The notes under the pieces were generated by a model. The model saw nothing but the letters and a program-made list of their open reading frames with translations. It made no database searches and was not told the origin of the DNA. A stretch of DNA of 64,000 nt, taken from Labrys okinawensis. GTDB taxonomy: Bacteria > Pseudomonadota > Alphaproteobacteria > Rhizobiales > Labraceae. Both the position numbers and the translations under genes were made by a program. The stretch covers positions 62,001-126,000 of the forward strand of contig NZ_PUEJ01000005.1 in the NCBI RefSeq assembly GCF_002982075.1, written 5' to 3'. Shown here one piece after another: positions 1 to 16,832 of this stretch. The number at the start of each line of letters is the position of its first letter. Positions within the stretch are counted from its first letter, which is position 1.

Positions 1-597
1 GCTGCGCACCTCCGTCCAGCGCGAGACAGGGATGTGGAAGTCGTCGGAAAAGCCGTTGAGATAGATGGAGGAGGGCTTGCGGTTATGGTGCTGGTAGACG
101 CCGAAGGCCTTTTCGGACAGGTCATATTTGGGAATGCGGTGGAAATGCCAGATGGCGGCCATCGCGCCCCAGCACACGTTCAGCGTGGAATGCACATTGG
201 TCGTGGTCCAGTCGAGAATCTGCTCGAGTTCCTTCCAATAGGTCACTTCCTCGAAGGGCAGCGTCTCCACCGGCGCGCCGGTGATGATGAAGCCGTCGAA
301 CTTGCGGTCGCGGACTTCTTCCCAGGTTTCGTAGAAGGCGAGCAGATGATCTTCGGGGGTGTTCTTGGCGCGATGGCCTCCGACGCGCACCAGGGAGAGT
401 TCGACCTGCAGCGGCGTGGCGCCGACCAGGCGCGCCATCTGCAGTTCGGTGCGGATCTTGTTGGGCATCAGGTTGAGCAGGCCGATCTGCAGCGGGCGGA
501 TGTCCTGCCGGATGGCGGCCGTTTCCGTCATCACCCGCACCCCTTCGCTGACCAGGGTGGAAAAGGCGGGGAGGGTATCCGGAATCTTGATAGGCAT
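1..597 (-). CDS. metA: Homoserine O-acyltransferase MetA (3' end beyond left edge)
   Basis: First committed step of methionine synthesis: acylates the hydroxyl of homoserine. The first 199 codons are present; the rest lies outside the window. The protein starts [12 protein letters not shown], as MetA proteins do. Cys142 (in NVCWGAMA) is the catalytic nucleophile of the family. Residue 111, in [10 protein letters not shown], is Glu; family work links Glu111 to acetyl-CoA use and Gly111 to succinyl-CoA use, so an acetyltransferase is inferred despite the metA name. The start at 597 is chosen by homology; the ribosome site there is weak. A SAM-II riboswitch lies about 75 bases upstream, so expression should fall when S-adenosylmethionine is high. 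Confidence 0.93.
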   Translation of the reverse strand, partial: MPIKIPDTLPAFSTLVSEGVRVMTETAAIRQDIRPLQIGLLNLMPNKIRTELQMARLVGATPLQVELSLVRVGGHRAKNTPEDHLLAFYETWEEVRDRKFDGFIITGAPVETLPFEEVTYWKELEQILDWTTTNVHSTLNVCWGAMAAIWHFHRIPKYDLSEKAFGVYQHHNRKPSSIYLNGFSDDFHIPVSRWTEVRS

Positions 598-669
598 TGT
601 GCACTCGATCGACGTTGGGCCAGCCGGAAAGCAATGCGACAGGTCCACGGATGGAGTGCATCCAGCGGC

Positions 670-724
670 CCTTTAGCGAGTTGTTTAACGTGGCTGCAAG
701 CCGGCCGGCCAAATCACCACGGGA
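670..724 (-). promoter_or_regulatory. SAM-II riboswitch upstream of metA
   Basis: Read on the minus strand, the stretch has the closing helix CGTGG/CCACG, the conserved core CTTGCAGCCACGTTAAAC and the downstream CGCTAAAGG that completes the pseudoknot. This is the metA motif (SAM-II) of alphaproteobacteria, which binds S-adenosylmethionine and hides the ribosome site. The element ends about 72 bases before the metA start, a longer gap than for a simple Shine-Dalgarno block. Recognition is from sequence pattern only. Confidence 0.9.
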
Positions 725-763
725 GAAGAGGTAATCCTGGCGCGCGCCGAAATCAATGGCAAT

Positions 764-797
764 CCTGGACCGCCGGCTGGAAGCCTGCGGTCCCAGG
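764..797. repeat. Intergenic hairpin just after metH
   Basis: A 34-base near-perfect palindrome: CCTGGACCGC pairs with GCGGTCCCAGG (one bulged base), and inside it GGCT pairs with AGCC around GGA. It starts 4 bases past the metH stop. No T-run follows on the minus strand, so it is not a classical terminator. It resembles the other palindromes found after genes in this window and could be a single REP-like unit. Confidence 0.6.
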
Positions 798-800
798 AAT

Positions 801-4571
<3,771 letters not shown>

Positions 4572-4596
4572 CACGAGCTCCTATAACGGAATTACG

Positions 4597-4616
4597 ATAT
4601 CAAGATATCCTTATAT
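4597..4616. promoter_or_regulatory. Candidate operator palindrome before metH
   Basis: Twenty bases centred on GATATC; on the minus strand it reads ATATAAGGATATCTTGATAT and matches its own reverse complement at 16 of 20 positions. It lies 25 bases before the metH start, where a repressor would act. The AT-rich form stands out from the GC-rich surroundings. Shape and position recall ArsR-type regulators of methionine genes that sense S-adenosylhomocysteine (SahR type), but that assignment is inference and the cognate regulator is not in the window. Confidence 0.5.
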
Positions 4617-4708
4617 GATAGCAATGAGGCGGGAGAGGTCAAGGCGAACTATCCCGAAAGCGTCGGTTTTCTGTCCGGGATTGCTGGGAGGCGGGTGAGA
4701 AGGGTAGA

Positions 4709-4759
4709 GAAGAGGCGGACGTCAGCGACATGCTTGCATGTCGCGATATCCGCCTCTTC
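4709..4759. repeat. Two-tier palindromic repeat between gbc genes and metH
   Basis: Outer arms GAAGAGGCGGA and TCCGCCTCTTC pair over 11 bases; inside, GCGACATGC and GCATGTCGC pair around TT. The stop codon of the gene at 4758-5063 touches its edge. The inner module recurs at about 22735-22760 and in degenerate form near 30885-30910, so this is one copy of a dispersed family. Confidence 0.7.
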
Positions 4760-5063
4760 AGGCATCCGCCCGCAAACGCCGCCGGCCGCGTCGCTGGCCG
4801 GCATGGTCCCGCACCTCGTCGAGCAGGCTGCTGAGATGCGGCAGCAGCAGGTTGTCCGCGCTCGAGGCCTCGAGCAGCAGGACTTTCAGATCGGCCGCTT
4901 CCCTGGCGAGGTCCACGCCGTCTTCGCGGCTGAGGATCCAGGCCAGCAGAAGGGTACGGGCCCGCTCTTCCGGCAAAGCAGGGCCGTCATCCCGTGTGGC
5001 TTCCAGGATGGAATTCACGATGGCCGCGTCGATATCGGCGTGAGTCTCAGTGGCGACGGTCAT
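4758..5063 (-). CDS. Small hypothetical protein co-expressed with gbcB
   Basis: A 101-residue protein of unknown function, mostly helical by composition, acidic and Leu/Ala-rich in the middle, with an Arg-rich tail (GQRRGRRRLRADA). No signal peptide or metal motif is visible. Its ATG follows the gbcB stop by a single base (TGA, G, ATG), which implies translational coupling and a link to betaine demethylation. Its stop abuts a palindromic repeat that may end the transcript. I do not recognise a family. Confidence 0.75.
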   Translation of the reverse strand: MTVATETHADIDAAIVNSILEATRDDGPALPEERARTLLLAWILSREDGVDLAREAADLKVLLLEASSADNLLLPHLSSLLDEVRDHAGQRRGRRRLRADA

Positions 5064-5064
5064 C

Positions 5065-6153
5065 TCAGGCCTCGATCTCGATACGGCCGAGCGGCCTTGT
5101 GCAGCAGGCCAGCACCAGACCGGCGGCTATTTCCTCCTCGCGAATGCCGCCCTGATGGGTCATCGCCGTCTCTCCGGACAGGCATTGCACCTTGCATGTT
5201 CCGCACAGGCCCATGGTGCAGCCGGTCGGAATGTTGAGGCCGGCGCTACGGGCGAGCCGGAGAATGGTATCGCGGCTGGAAGCCGGCACCTCGATGCCGG
5301 ATTTGGTGAACGCCACGCTGGCTTCGCCGGCGAGCACCTCGCCCGTGCCGGTTTCCTCCACCGGCGTTTCGGCCGGCTGGAAACTCTCCTCGTGATAGCG
5401 GCGCATGTCGTAGCCATTGGCTTCGAGCATCTCCTTCACCGCTGCCATGAAGGGGGCGGGGCCACAGCAGAACACCTCGCGCTCCCGGAAGTCCGGTGCG
5501 ATCAGGCGCAGGGCAGGGGCGTTGAGCCTGCCCCGGAAGCCGGTCCAGACCTCATTGATCTCGGTTTCTTCCACGATCCAGGCGAGGCGGAGGCGCGGCA
5601 TGCGCCCTGCCATACGCTCGAGTTCCTGCCGGAAGATGATCTCGTTCGGCCGGCGTGCGCAATTGACGAAAGCAATGTCGGTGGCGGCGCCGTGGTCTTC
5701 GGCAAAACGGGTCATCGACATCATCGGCGTGATGCCCGATCCCGCCGAGATGAAGAGGTATTTCTCCGCCGGGTGACGATGGAAACTGAACTGCCCGAGA
5801 GGCCCATAAGCTTTCAGCCGTGTGCCGGGCTTGAGATTGTCCAGCATCCAGCGTGTGCCGATGCTCGAGGCCTGTGCCTTGGCGGTTATGCTGATCGAGA
5901 GCGGGCGCGACGGGCTGGAGGACAGCGTATAGGTGCGCAGCACCGGTCCCCTCTCGGCCGGAATCTCCAGCGTGATGAACTGGCCGGGCTCATAGCGGAA
6001 CCAGCCTTGTTCGGCGGCGCGGAAGGTGAAGGTCGCGACGTCGCGGCCCTCATGGACGATCGATACGCATTCGAGCGCCTGGTTCTGGTCGTTCCAGGGC
6101 GGTGTTTCGTCGATATGCCTGAATTTCGCCAGGGCTGCGGAGGGCGTCGGCAT
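5065..6153 (-). CDS. gbcB: Glycine betaine monooxygenase reductase subunit GbcB
   Basis: Passes electrons from NAD(P)H through flavin and a 2Fe-2S centre to the Rieske oxygenase GbcA. The 362-residue protein has the flavin motif RTYTLSSS (73-80), a nucleotide-binding stretch SAGSGITPMM (136-145) and a C-terminal plant-type ferredoxin domain with Cys312, Cys317, Cys320 and Cys350. An open frame extends upstream to 6243 but runs into a repeat; ATG 6153 is chosen because AAAGG lies eight bases before it and the family starts here. It follows gbcA on the same strand and is coupled to the small gene downstream. Other Rieske reductases look alike; the partner gene supports the betaine role. Confidence 0.88.
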   Translation of the reverse strand: MPTPSAALAKFRHIDETPPWNDQNQALECVSIVHEGRDVATFTFRAAEQGWFRYEPGQFITLEIPAERGPVLRTYTLSSSPSRPLSISITAKAQASSIGTRWMLDNLKPGTRLKAYGPLGQFSFHRHPAEKYLFISAGSGITPMMSMTRFAEDHGAATDIAFVNCARRPNEIIFRQELERMAGRMPRLRLAWIVEETEINEVWTGFRGRLNAPALRLIAPDFREREVFCCGPAPFMAAVKEMLEANGYDMRRYHEESFQPAETPVEETGTGEVLAGEASVAFTKSGIEVPASSRDTILRLARSAGLNIPTGCTMGLCGTCKVQCLSGETAMTHQGGIREEEIAAGLVLACCTRPLGRIEIEA

Positions 6154-6186
6154 GGTGTCTACCTTTGTATATATCGGTTTTGCTAA

Positions 6187-6306
6187 CACCCTCCCCTGGA
6201 GGGGGAGGGTCGACGCGAAGCGTCGGGGCGGGGTGATTTTCACCGGCTGCTGTGTTTCTCACCCCACCCCGGACTTCGTCCGACCCTCCCCCTCCAGGGG
6301 AGGGTG
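6187..6306. repeat. Large inverted repeat between gbcA and gbcB
   Basis: Two arms of about 48-50 bases (6187-6236 and 6259-6306) are near mirror images: both contain CTCCCCTGGAGGGGGAGGG or its complement and end in CACCCCaCCCC/GGGGcGGGG and TCACC/GGTGA. Each arm also holds a small hairpin (GACGCGAAGCGTC; GGACTTCGTCC). This GC-rich element is of a kind common between genes in alphaproteobacteria. It fills most of the 161-base gap inside an otherwise compact operon. Confidence 0.8.
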
Positions 6307-6314
6307 AAAGGGCC

Positions 6315-7870
<1,556 letters not shown>

Positions 7871-8063
7871 AGGATGAGAATACAGCGAGTCGGCGCACAG
7901 ACTAGAGGCGATACGACGGATGATGGTGTGTTCAGGACATTGCCGAGCGCCATACCGGCGAGCAGGAAATCATAGGCAGCGTTCGCAAGAAGGTCTAAAG
8001 GGTCCACGACATGGGCAGTTTGGAATTGCCCTGAACTCAATATCAAGTCGGAGCCTTGCTGCC

Positions 8064-9704
8064 ATGCCCGCCGATTCCGCTTCCAATTCGCGCTATCCTC
8101 ATGTTCCCTTGTTTCCCCTCGGAGCGGACGAGACGCCTTATCGCAAGCTGACCAGCGAGGGCGTGCGGGTCGAGAAACTCGGAGGCAGCGAGATCTTGCA
8201 GGTCGACGGTGAGGCATTGCGGCTTCTGGCCGAGCAGGCCTTCATGGACATCAACCATCTCCTGCGCCCCGGCCATCTCCAGCAATTGCGCAACATCCTC
8301 GAGGATCCCGAGGCGACGGACAATGACCGCTTCGTTGCCTATGACCTGCTCAAGAACGCCAATATCGCCGCCGGCGGCGTGCTGCCCATGTGCCAGGATA
8401 CCGGCACCGCCATCGTGATGGCCAAGAAGGGCCGCAAGGTCTGGACGGAGGGCGAGGACGAAGGCGCCATCGCCCAGGGCATCCGCGATGCCTATGAGAA
8501 GAAGAACCTGCGCTATTCGCAGCTGGCGCCGCTGTCGATGTTCGAGGAGAAGAACACCAAGACCAATCTGCCGGCGCAGATCGATATTTCGGCGGAAGGG
8601 GAGGAGGCCTACAAGTTCCTCTTCGTCGCCAAGGGCGGGGGCTCGGCCAACAAGACCTTCCTCTATCAGGCCACGCCTTCCATCCTGTCCAAGGACCGCC
8701 TGATCGCCTTCCTGAAGGAGAAGATCCTCACGCTCGGCACGGCGGCCTGCCCGCCCTATCACTTGGCGGTGGTGATCGGCGGCACCTCCGCCGAACTCAC
8801 GCTGAAGGCGGTGAAGCTCGCTTCGGCGCGCTATCTCGACACCTTGCCCACCGAAGGTTCCGAACTTGGCCATGCCTTCCGCGACCTCGAACTCGAGAAG
8901 GAAGTGCACAAGCTCACCCAGTCGCTCGGCGTCGGCGCCCAGTTCGGCGGTAAGTATTTCTGCCACGATGTGCGTGTCATCCGCCTGCCGCGCCACGGCG
9001 CCAGCCTGCCGATCGGCCTCGGCGTTTCCTGCTCCGCCGACCGCCAGGCCATGGGCAAGATCACCCGCGACGGCGTCTTCCTCGAGGAGCTGGAACACAA
9101 TCCGGCGCGCTTCCTGCCCGAGATCGACGAGAGCAAGCTCGGCGGCGCGGTGGTGAAGATCGATCTCAACCAGCCGATGTCCGACATTCTGGAGACACTG
9201 TCGCGTCATCCGGTGAAGACGCGCGTCTCGCTGACCGGCCCGATCATCGTGGCCCGCGACCTCGCCCATGCCAAGCTGCGCGAACGCCTGGAAGCGGGCG
9301 GCGGGCTGCCCGACTACATCAAGAACCATCCGGTCTATTACGCCGGCCCGGCCAAGACGCCGGCTGGCTACGCCTCCGGCTCCTTCGGCCCCACCACGGC
9401 CGGGCGCATGGACAGCTATGTCGACCAGTTCCAGGCCGCCGGCGGCTCGATGGTGATGCTGGCCAAGGGCAACCGCTCGGCCCAGGTCCGCGAAGCCTGC
9501 GCCAAGCATGGCGGCTTCTATCTCGGCTCGATCGGCGGCCCCGCCGCGCGCCTTGCACAGGATTGCATCAAGAAGGTCGAGGTACTGGAATATCCCGAAC
9601 TCGGCATGGAGGCAGTCTGGCGCATCGAGGTCGAGGACTTCCCGGCCTTCATCGTCATCGACGACAAGGGCAACGATTTCTTCAAGGAACTCAACCTGGG
9701 CTGA
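8064..9704 (+). CDS. Class I (iron-sulfur) fumarate hydratase
   Basis: Interconverts fumarate and malate in the TCA cycle using an oxygen-sensitive 4Fe-4S cluster. The 546 residues match the long single-chain class I form. Cys in PMCQDTGT and in GVSCSADR are likely cluster ligands, and the C-terminal beta part carries [15 protein letters not shown]. An open frame begins earlier at 7920, but it overlaps the divergent riboswitch region; ATG 8064 with GGAG upstream is preferred. A hairpin with a T-run follows, so it appears to be a single-gene unit. Confidence 0.95.
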   Translation: MPADSASNSRYPHVPLFPLGADETPYRKLTSEGVRVEKLGGSEILQVDGEALRLLAEQAFMDINHLLRPGHLQQLRNILEDPEATDNDRFVAYDLLKNANIAAGGVLPMCQDTGTAIVMAKKGRKVWTEGEDEGAIAQGIRDAYEKKNLRYSQLAPLSMFEEKNTKTNLPAQIDISAEGEEAYKFLFVAKGGGSANKTFLYQATPSILSKDRLIAFLKEKILTLGTAACPPYHLAVVIGGTSAELTLKAVKLASARYLDTLPTEGSELGHAFRDLELEKEVHKLTQSLGVGAQFGGKYFCHDVRVIRLPRHGASLPIGLGVSCSADRQAMGKITRDGVFLEELEHNPARFLPEIDESKLGGAVVKIDLNQPMSDILETLSRHPVKTRVSLTGPIIVARDLAHAKLRERLEAGGGLPDYIKNHPVYYAGPAKTPAGYASGSFGPTTAGRMDSYVDQFQAAGGSMVMLAKGNRSAQVREACAKHGGFYLGSIGGPAARLAQDCIKKVEVLEYPELGMEAVWRIEVEDFPAFIVIDDKGNDFFKELNLG

Positions 9705-9729
9705 GTTCACGCGGACGGCTTTTTCGGCG

Positions 9730-9761
9730 AGGCCTCTTCCTGAAAAGGGAGGGGCCTTTTT
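9730..9761 (+). terminator. Intrinsic terminator after fumarase
   Basis: AGGCCTCTTCC pairs with GGGAGGGGCCT across TGAAAA (two wobble pairs) and is followed by TTTTT, 25 bases past the fumarase stop. Confidence 0.85.
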
Positions 9762-9780
9762 CATGCACTTTTCGCGTGCT

Positions 9781-9796
9781 GTTGCGAATTCGCAAC
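9781..9796. promoter_or_regulatory. Perfect 16-bp palindrome upstream of the porin
   Basis: GTTGCGAATTCGCAAC is an exact palindrome about 195 bases before the porin start, in the fumarase-porin gap. It has operator form, but no regulator can be named from sequence. The rest of the gap (9797-9975) shows no other clear signal. Confidence 0.35.
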
Positions 9797-9990
9797 TGTC
9801 ATGGACAAAGCCCCTTTGTGTCAGAACGGTGACTCACCTTAACATTGTGTAATGTCTCGCCTGGGAGGAAAGCTTCGATATCGCAGTGCACAACGACTGC
9901 GCCTCTTCGGTATGCCCAATATTGCTTTGCCGGCTTGCCGAAGAGAGAGGCCCTTTTGAAGGGGCCGACTTATGAGATCGAGGTATTTCC

Positions 9991-11244
9991 ATGTTTATTC
10001 GTGCAATTTTACTCGGCGCTGGCGCCGTATTTCTTGGTGTTTCGACCGCCTCTGCTGCATACCTGCCGATGAGCAAGGGCGAGGCTGTCGAATATGTGAA
10101 GGTTTGTACGGCATTCGGTCCGGGCTTTTTCTATATTCCGGGCACCGACACCTGCCTGAAGATCAGCGGCCAGATCCGAGCCGACTATTGGTTTGCGCAG
10201 GCGCCCAGCAATGCAACGGGTAAGCGCAACATCAGCCAGACACAGTTTCGGACCAACGCCCGCATCCGCTTCGATGCGCGCACTCAGACCGACTGGGGCA
10301 TGCTGCGCTCCTTCTTCGAACTCCAGGCCGAGTCCAATGCGGGGGCAGCCACGCATGACACCTTCCAGGTACGCCAGGCCTATCTGCAGTTCGGCGGCCT
10401 GACGGCTGGTTATGCCTGGTCGCCCTATGCCTTCTACGACCCCAATTATCAGGCCGAGTTCTTCGCGCCCTATTTCGGCGAGCAGGGACGGCGCAACCTG
10501 ATCAGCTATACGGCGCAATTCGACAAGGCCTACGCCACCCTGTCGATCGAGGACGGGCGTGACCATCGCGCCAATGCCTCGGTCTACGGGAACAATGTCG
10601 TGGTCAATGGCGTCACGGTTGCTGGTGGTGTCGGCGGTGCCCAGATGCCTGATATCGTCGGCGTCGTCGGCTATGACGACAACAAGAACGGCTGGGGCCG
10701 TTTCCAGGTGATGGGCGCCCTCCATCAGAACCGCAGCGCTACGGCGGGCTATAGTACGAAATACGGCTATTCGATCGGTGTTGGCGGCAACCTCAACCTG
10801 CCGGTTCTCGAGGGGGCCTACATCGCGGCCGAAGCCAGCTACGCGGACGGCGCCGTAAAATATCTCGGCGTCGGCGGTTCCCAGCCGAATGGCTCGTCCA
10901 CCCTCGGCTTCGGCGGCGTGGACGCCTACATAACCAACGGCACGATCCATGATCTCGACAGCGCCAAGGGCTTCGCCGTGCAGGGCGAGGCCGGTCTCAA
11001 CGTGACCAAGAGCCTGCAAGCCATTCTGTTCGGTGGCTATCTGCACTTTGACGCCCCGCGCATCGCCTCCAAAATCACCGACAATTTCAACTATTATGTC
11101 GTTGGAGGCCAGGTGAATTACACCGTCGTCAAGGGCTTCATCGCGGGTGCCGAAGTCTGGTACCAGAACAAGGACCCGGAGGGCCTGAACAGCAAGACGG
11201 TCGACGCCGTCGGTGCGGGCGTGCGCCTGCGCCGTACCTTCTGA
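9991..11244 (+). CDS. Outer-membrane porin, Omp2/rhizobial type
   Basis: General diffusion porin of the outer membrane. The 417-residue protein starts with a signal peptide (cleavage near STASA-AYLP). It then has CTAFGPGFFYIPGTDTCLKI, the paired-Cys N-terminal hallmark of this porin family, followed by alternating aromatic beta-strand segments. It ends in Phe (GAGVRLRRTF), as expected for assembly by the BAM machinery. GAGG seven bases before ATG supports the start. It stands alone, with a terminator-like hairpin after it. Confidence 0.93.
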   Translation: MFIRAILLGAGAVFLGVSTASAAYLPMSKGEAVEYVKVCTAFGPGFFYIPGTDTCLKISGQIRADYWFAQAPSNATGKRNISQTQFRTNARIRFDARTQTDWGMLRSFFELQAESNAGAATHDTFQVRQAYLQFGGLTAGYAWSPYAFYDPNYQAEFFAPYFGEQGRRNLISYTAQFDKAYATLSIEDGRDHRANASVYGNNVVVNGVTVAGGVGGAQMPDIVGVVGYDDNKNGWGRFQVMGALHQNRSATAGYSTKYGYSIGVGGNLNLPVLEGAYIAAEASYADGAVKYLGVGGSQPNGSSTLGFGGVDAYITNGTIHDLDSAKGFAVQGEAGLNVTKSLQAILFGGYLHFDAPRIASKITDNFNYYVVGGQVNYTVVKGFIAGAEVWYQNKDPEGLNSKTVDAVGAGVRLRRTF

Positions 11245-11268
11245 CCTGGTCTACAGGTGTAAACAGCG

Positions 11269-11293
11269 CGCCGCGCTCCTCCTGAGCGCGGCG
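11269..11293. terminator. Bidirectional terminator hairpin between porin and dehydrogenase
   Basis: CGCCGCGCTC pairs perfectly with GAGCGCGGCG around CTCCT, between two converging genes. There is no long T-run on either side, so termination strength is uncertain. Confidence 0.6.
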
Positions 11294-11313
11294 TTGCTGC
11301 CTGTGCCTTCCGG

Positions 11314-12231
11314 TCAGTTCCGGTTGGCCGGGGTGAGATCGGTGCCGTTCAGGCGGCCGATATAGTCGGTGAGCATCGGCACATGGCGCTCGGCACCGCC
11401 GGCGGCCATCGCCACGCCGAACGAGTTCTTCACCGCATTGCCGATCGGATTGACCAGGCCGGCTGCGTCCGCCATCGCTTCCAGATAGCGCAGATCCTTG
11501 AAGGCATTGGCGATGGTGAATTTGTGCGCATTCTCGTCGCCCTCCAGGACCCAGCGCGAAAAGGTCTGGTAGAAGCCGCAATCCATGCGGCCGCCGCGAA
11601 TGACGCTGTCGAAGCGCTTGGGCGTGATGCCGACCTTTTGCGACAAGGCCAGGGCCTCCGCATAGAGGGCGGCATAGCCGAGCGATACGAAGTTGTTGAG
11701 CAGCTTCATGCGATGACCATCGCCCGTACCGCCAATATGCACGATGCGTCCGGCCCAGGTGGCGATCACCGGCTTGAGGCGTTCGAACAGGGCGTCGCTG
11801 GCGCCGACCATGGTATCGAGCGTACCTTCCCAGGCTTCCTTCGGCGTGCGGCCCAGCGGGGCATCGGCGTAATCGATGCCGGCCTCGGCGAGTTCGGCGG
11901 CGAGCGCCAGGGTGGAGTTGGGATCGGAAGTCGAGCAGTCGACGACGACGGAACCCGGCTTCAGGCCGGCTTTCAGCCCGTCGGGACCGCGTATGAGGGC
12001 CTCGACCTGCCGCGAGCCGGTGACGCATAGGAAGACGATGCTGGAAGCGGCGCCCACTTCGCGCGGCGTCTTGGCCTCCTTGGCTCCACGGGTTACGAGA
12101 TCCTCGACAGGCGCGCGGTTGCGATGCCCCATCACCGTCAGCGCATAGCCCTTCTCCACGATGTTCTTGGCCATGCCATGGCCCATATAGCCGACTCCGA
12201 TGAAGCCGACGCTCTCCTGCCCATTCGTCAT
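11314..12231 (-). CDS. NAD(P)-dependent beta-hydroxyacid dehydrogenase, sulfolactaldehyde-reductase-like
   Basis: A 305-residue reductase of the 3-hydroxyisobutyrate dehydrogenase superfamily, with a GFIGVGYMGHGM Rossmann start and catalytic Lys176 in KLLNN. The substrate loop is DAPLGRTPKEA, not the usual DAPVSGG. Arg128, Lys176, Asn179 and Ser183 align at a constant offset of five with Arg123, Lys171, Asn174 and Ser178 of E. coli YihU, the residues I recall as its sulfonate-binding and catalytic set. A 3-sulfolactaldehyde reductase-like role is therefore inferred, but no other sulfosugar gene is nearby. An upstream extension to 12327 has no ribosome site; ATG 12231 is used. Confidence 0.8.
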   Translation of the reverse strand: MTNGQESVGFIGVGYMGHGMAKNIVEKGYALTVMGHRNRAPVEDLVTRGAKEAKTPREVGAASSIVFLCVTGSRQVEALIRGPDGLKAGLKPGSVVVDCSTSDPNSTLALAAELAEAGIDYADAPLGRTPKEAWEGTLDTMVGASDALFERLKPVIATWAGRIVHIGGTGDGHRMKLLNNFVSLGYAALYAEALALSQKVGITPKRFDSVIRGGRMDCGFYQTFSRWVLEGDENAHKFTIANAFKDLRYLEAMADAAGLVNPIGNAVKNSFGVAMAAGGAERHVPMLTDYIGRLNGTDLTPANRN

Positions 12232-12411
12232 TGCAATCGTCCCGTTTCCTGTCCCGCCTGTCCCGAGCGGGTTGCCGACCCATCCTGACGGCGGGGGAGT
12301 GTGGACGGGAAGGACGTTGGCGCGCAAGCTGAATGGTTCATTGGTATGACGATTTATCGATGGCTGGGGCCTCGACCCCGGCAGTCAGCCTTCGTTAAAT
12401 AAGAAGCGTGA

Positions 12412-12456
12412 GAACAAAAATAGAACTTGCGTTAATGAGAACAAAATGGGTACATA
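12412..12456 (+). promoter_or_regulatory. recA promoter with LexA (SOS) box
   Basis: GAAC, seven bases, GAAC at 12412-12426 is the reverse complement of the alphaproteobacterial LexA box GTTC-N7-GTTC. It abuts a plausible -35 TTGCGT (12427-12432) and, 18 bases on, a -10 TACATA (12451-12456). LexA binding here would block polymerase and be relieved by DNA damage. The rest of the 326-base gap (12232-12557) shows nothing else clear. Confidence 0.85.
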
Positions 12457-12557
12457 GTGCCACGGGGCTTTGAATTGCGATGAGATTGCAGGCCCGGTGT
12501 TGGAAAATGATCGGTCCGGATGACGAATCCGTTCGTGCTTGATAGGGAAACGGGCAT

Positions 12558-13631
<1,074 letters not shown>

Positions 13632-13678
13632 GGCTCGTAGCTGGCCCGCGAGACAGCGAACGCCATGCTTGACGAAAT

Positions 13679-13711
13679 AACCCGCCTGTTGGCCCCAACA
13701 GGCGGGTTTTT
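13679..13711 (+). terminator. Strong intrinsic terminator after recA
   Basis: AACCCGCCTGTTGG pairs with CCAACAGGCGGGTT and is followed by a T-run, about 48 bases past the recA stop. Confidence 0.95.
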
Positions 13712-13766
13712 CATGGATGAGCGCCTCGACAGGCCGGAACAGCCTCGCTACAACGCCCCACCACCA

Positions 13767-13815
13767 TGCAAGTTCCTCTTGATCGAGCCACAGGCTCGAT
13801 CAAGAGGAACTTGCA
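13767..13815. repeat. Perfect 23-bp-arm hairpin in recA-alaS gap (first of two)
   Basis: Positions 13767-13789 are the exact reverse complement of 13793-13815, with a three-base loop (ACA). The stem includes TCCTCTTGATCGAGCC. It lies after the recA terminator and before alaS. No T-run follows. Confidence 0.9.
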
Positions 13816-13830
13816 AGATTTCAAGCACTT

Positions 13831-13880
13831 GCAGAATATCTCGATATTGCCCATTCGTGGGCAGTATCGAGATATTCTGC
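13831..13880. repeat. 23-bp-arm hairpin with TTCG loop in recA-alaS gap (second of two)
   Basis: Positions 13831-13853 and 13858-13880 are inverted copies with one G-T wobble, closed by a TTCG tetraloop; the stem contains GAATATCTCGATA. It lies 15 bases after the first hairpin, with no sequence shared between the two. It ends 70 bases before the alaS start. Confidence 0.9.
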
Positions 13881-13950
13881 TTAGGATGCTGGCCAGGCCG
13901 AAAGGAAGGGACCAGCGAAACAGGCATTGGGCCAAATAGGCAAATTGGGC

Positions 13951-16602
<2,652 letters not shown>

Positions 16603-16606
16603 GCCG

Positions 16607-16795
16607 ATGGCTCAGTCCAATACGCCGAACTGGATGAGGCCGCTCTGGGTTCGCGTGCTGCTTTGCGTGCTGCCCGCGGCCTGGGCCGGGGTGGAGCTCT
16701 ATAACGGCAACCAGTTCTGGGGCCTGATGTTCGCGGCCGTGGCCGCCTATGGACTGTGGACCCAGGTCATTCAATATCGTCCTCCGGAAGAGTGA
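16607..16795 (+). CDS. Small inner-membrane protein downstream of alaS
   Basis: A 62-residue protein with two hydrophobic segments (about residues 12-27 and 36-54) and short charged ends, so probably a two-pass inner-membrane protein. It starts four bases after the alaS stop and precedes the dimethylarginine hydrolase by 37 bases, so it is likely co-transcribed with both. I do not recognise a function. Confidence 0.7.
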   Translation: MAQSNTPNWMRPLWVRVLLCVLPAAWAGVELYNGNQFWGLMFAAVAAYGLWTQVIQYRPPEE

Positions 16796-16832
16796 AGCCG
16801 GCGGAGGTCAGACCCTTTCGATCGGAGCCAGC

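Noticed and set aside
659..661. ATG directly after the SAM-II riboswitch ribosome-like AAAGG as a metA start
   Set aside because: It is out of frame with MetA; the frame it opens has no MetA similarity. The family start is at 597.
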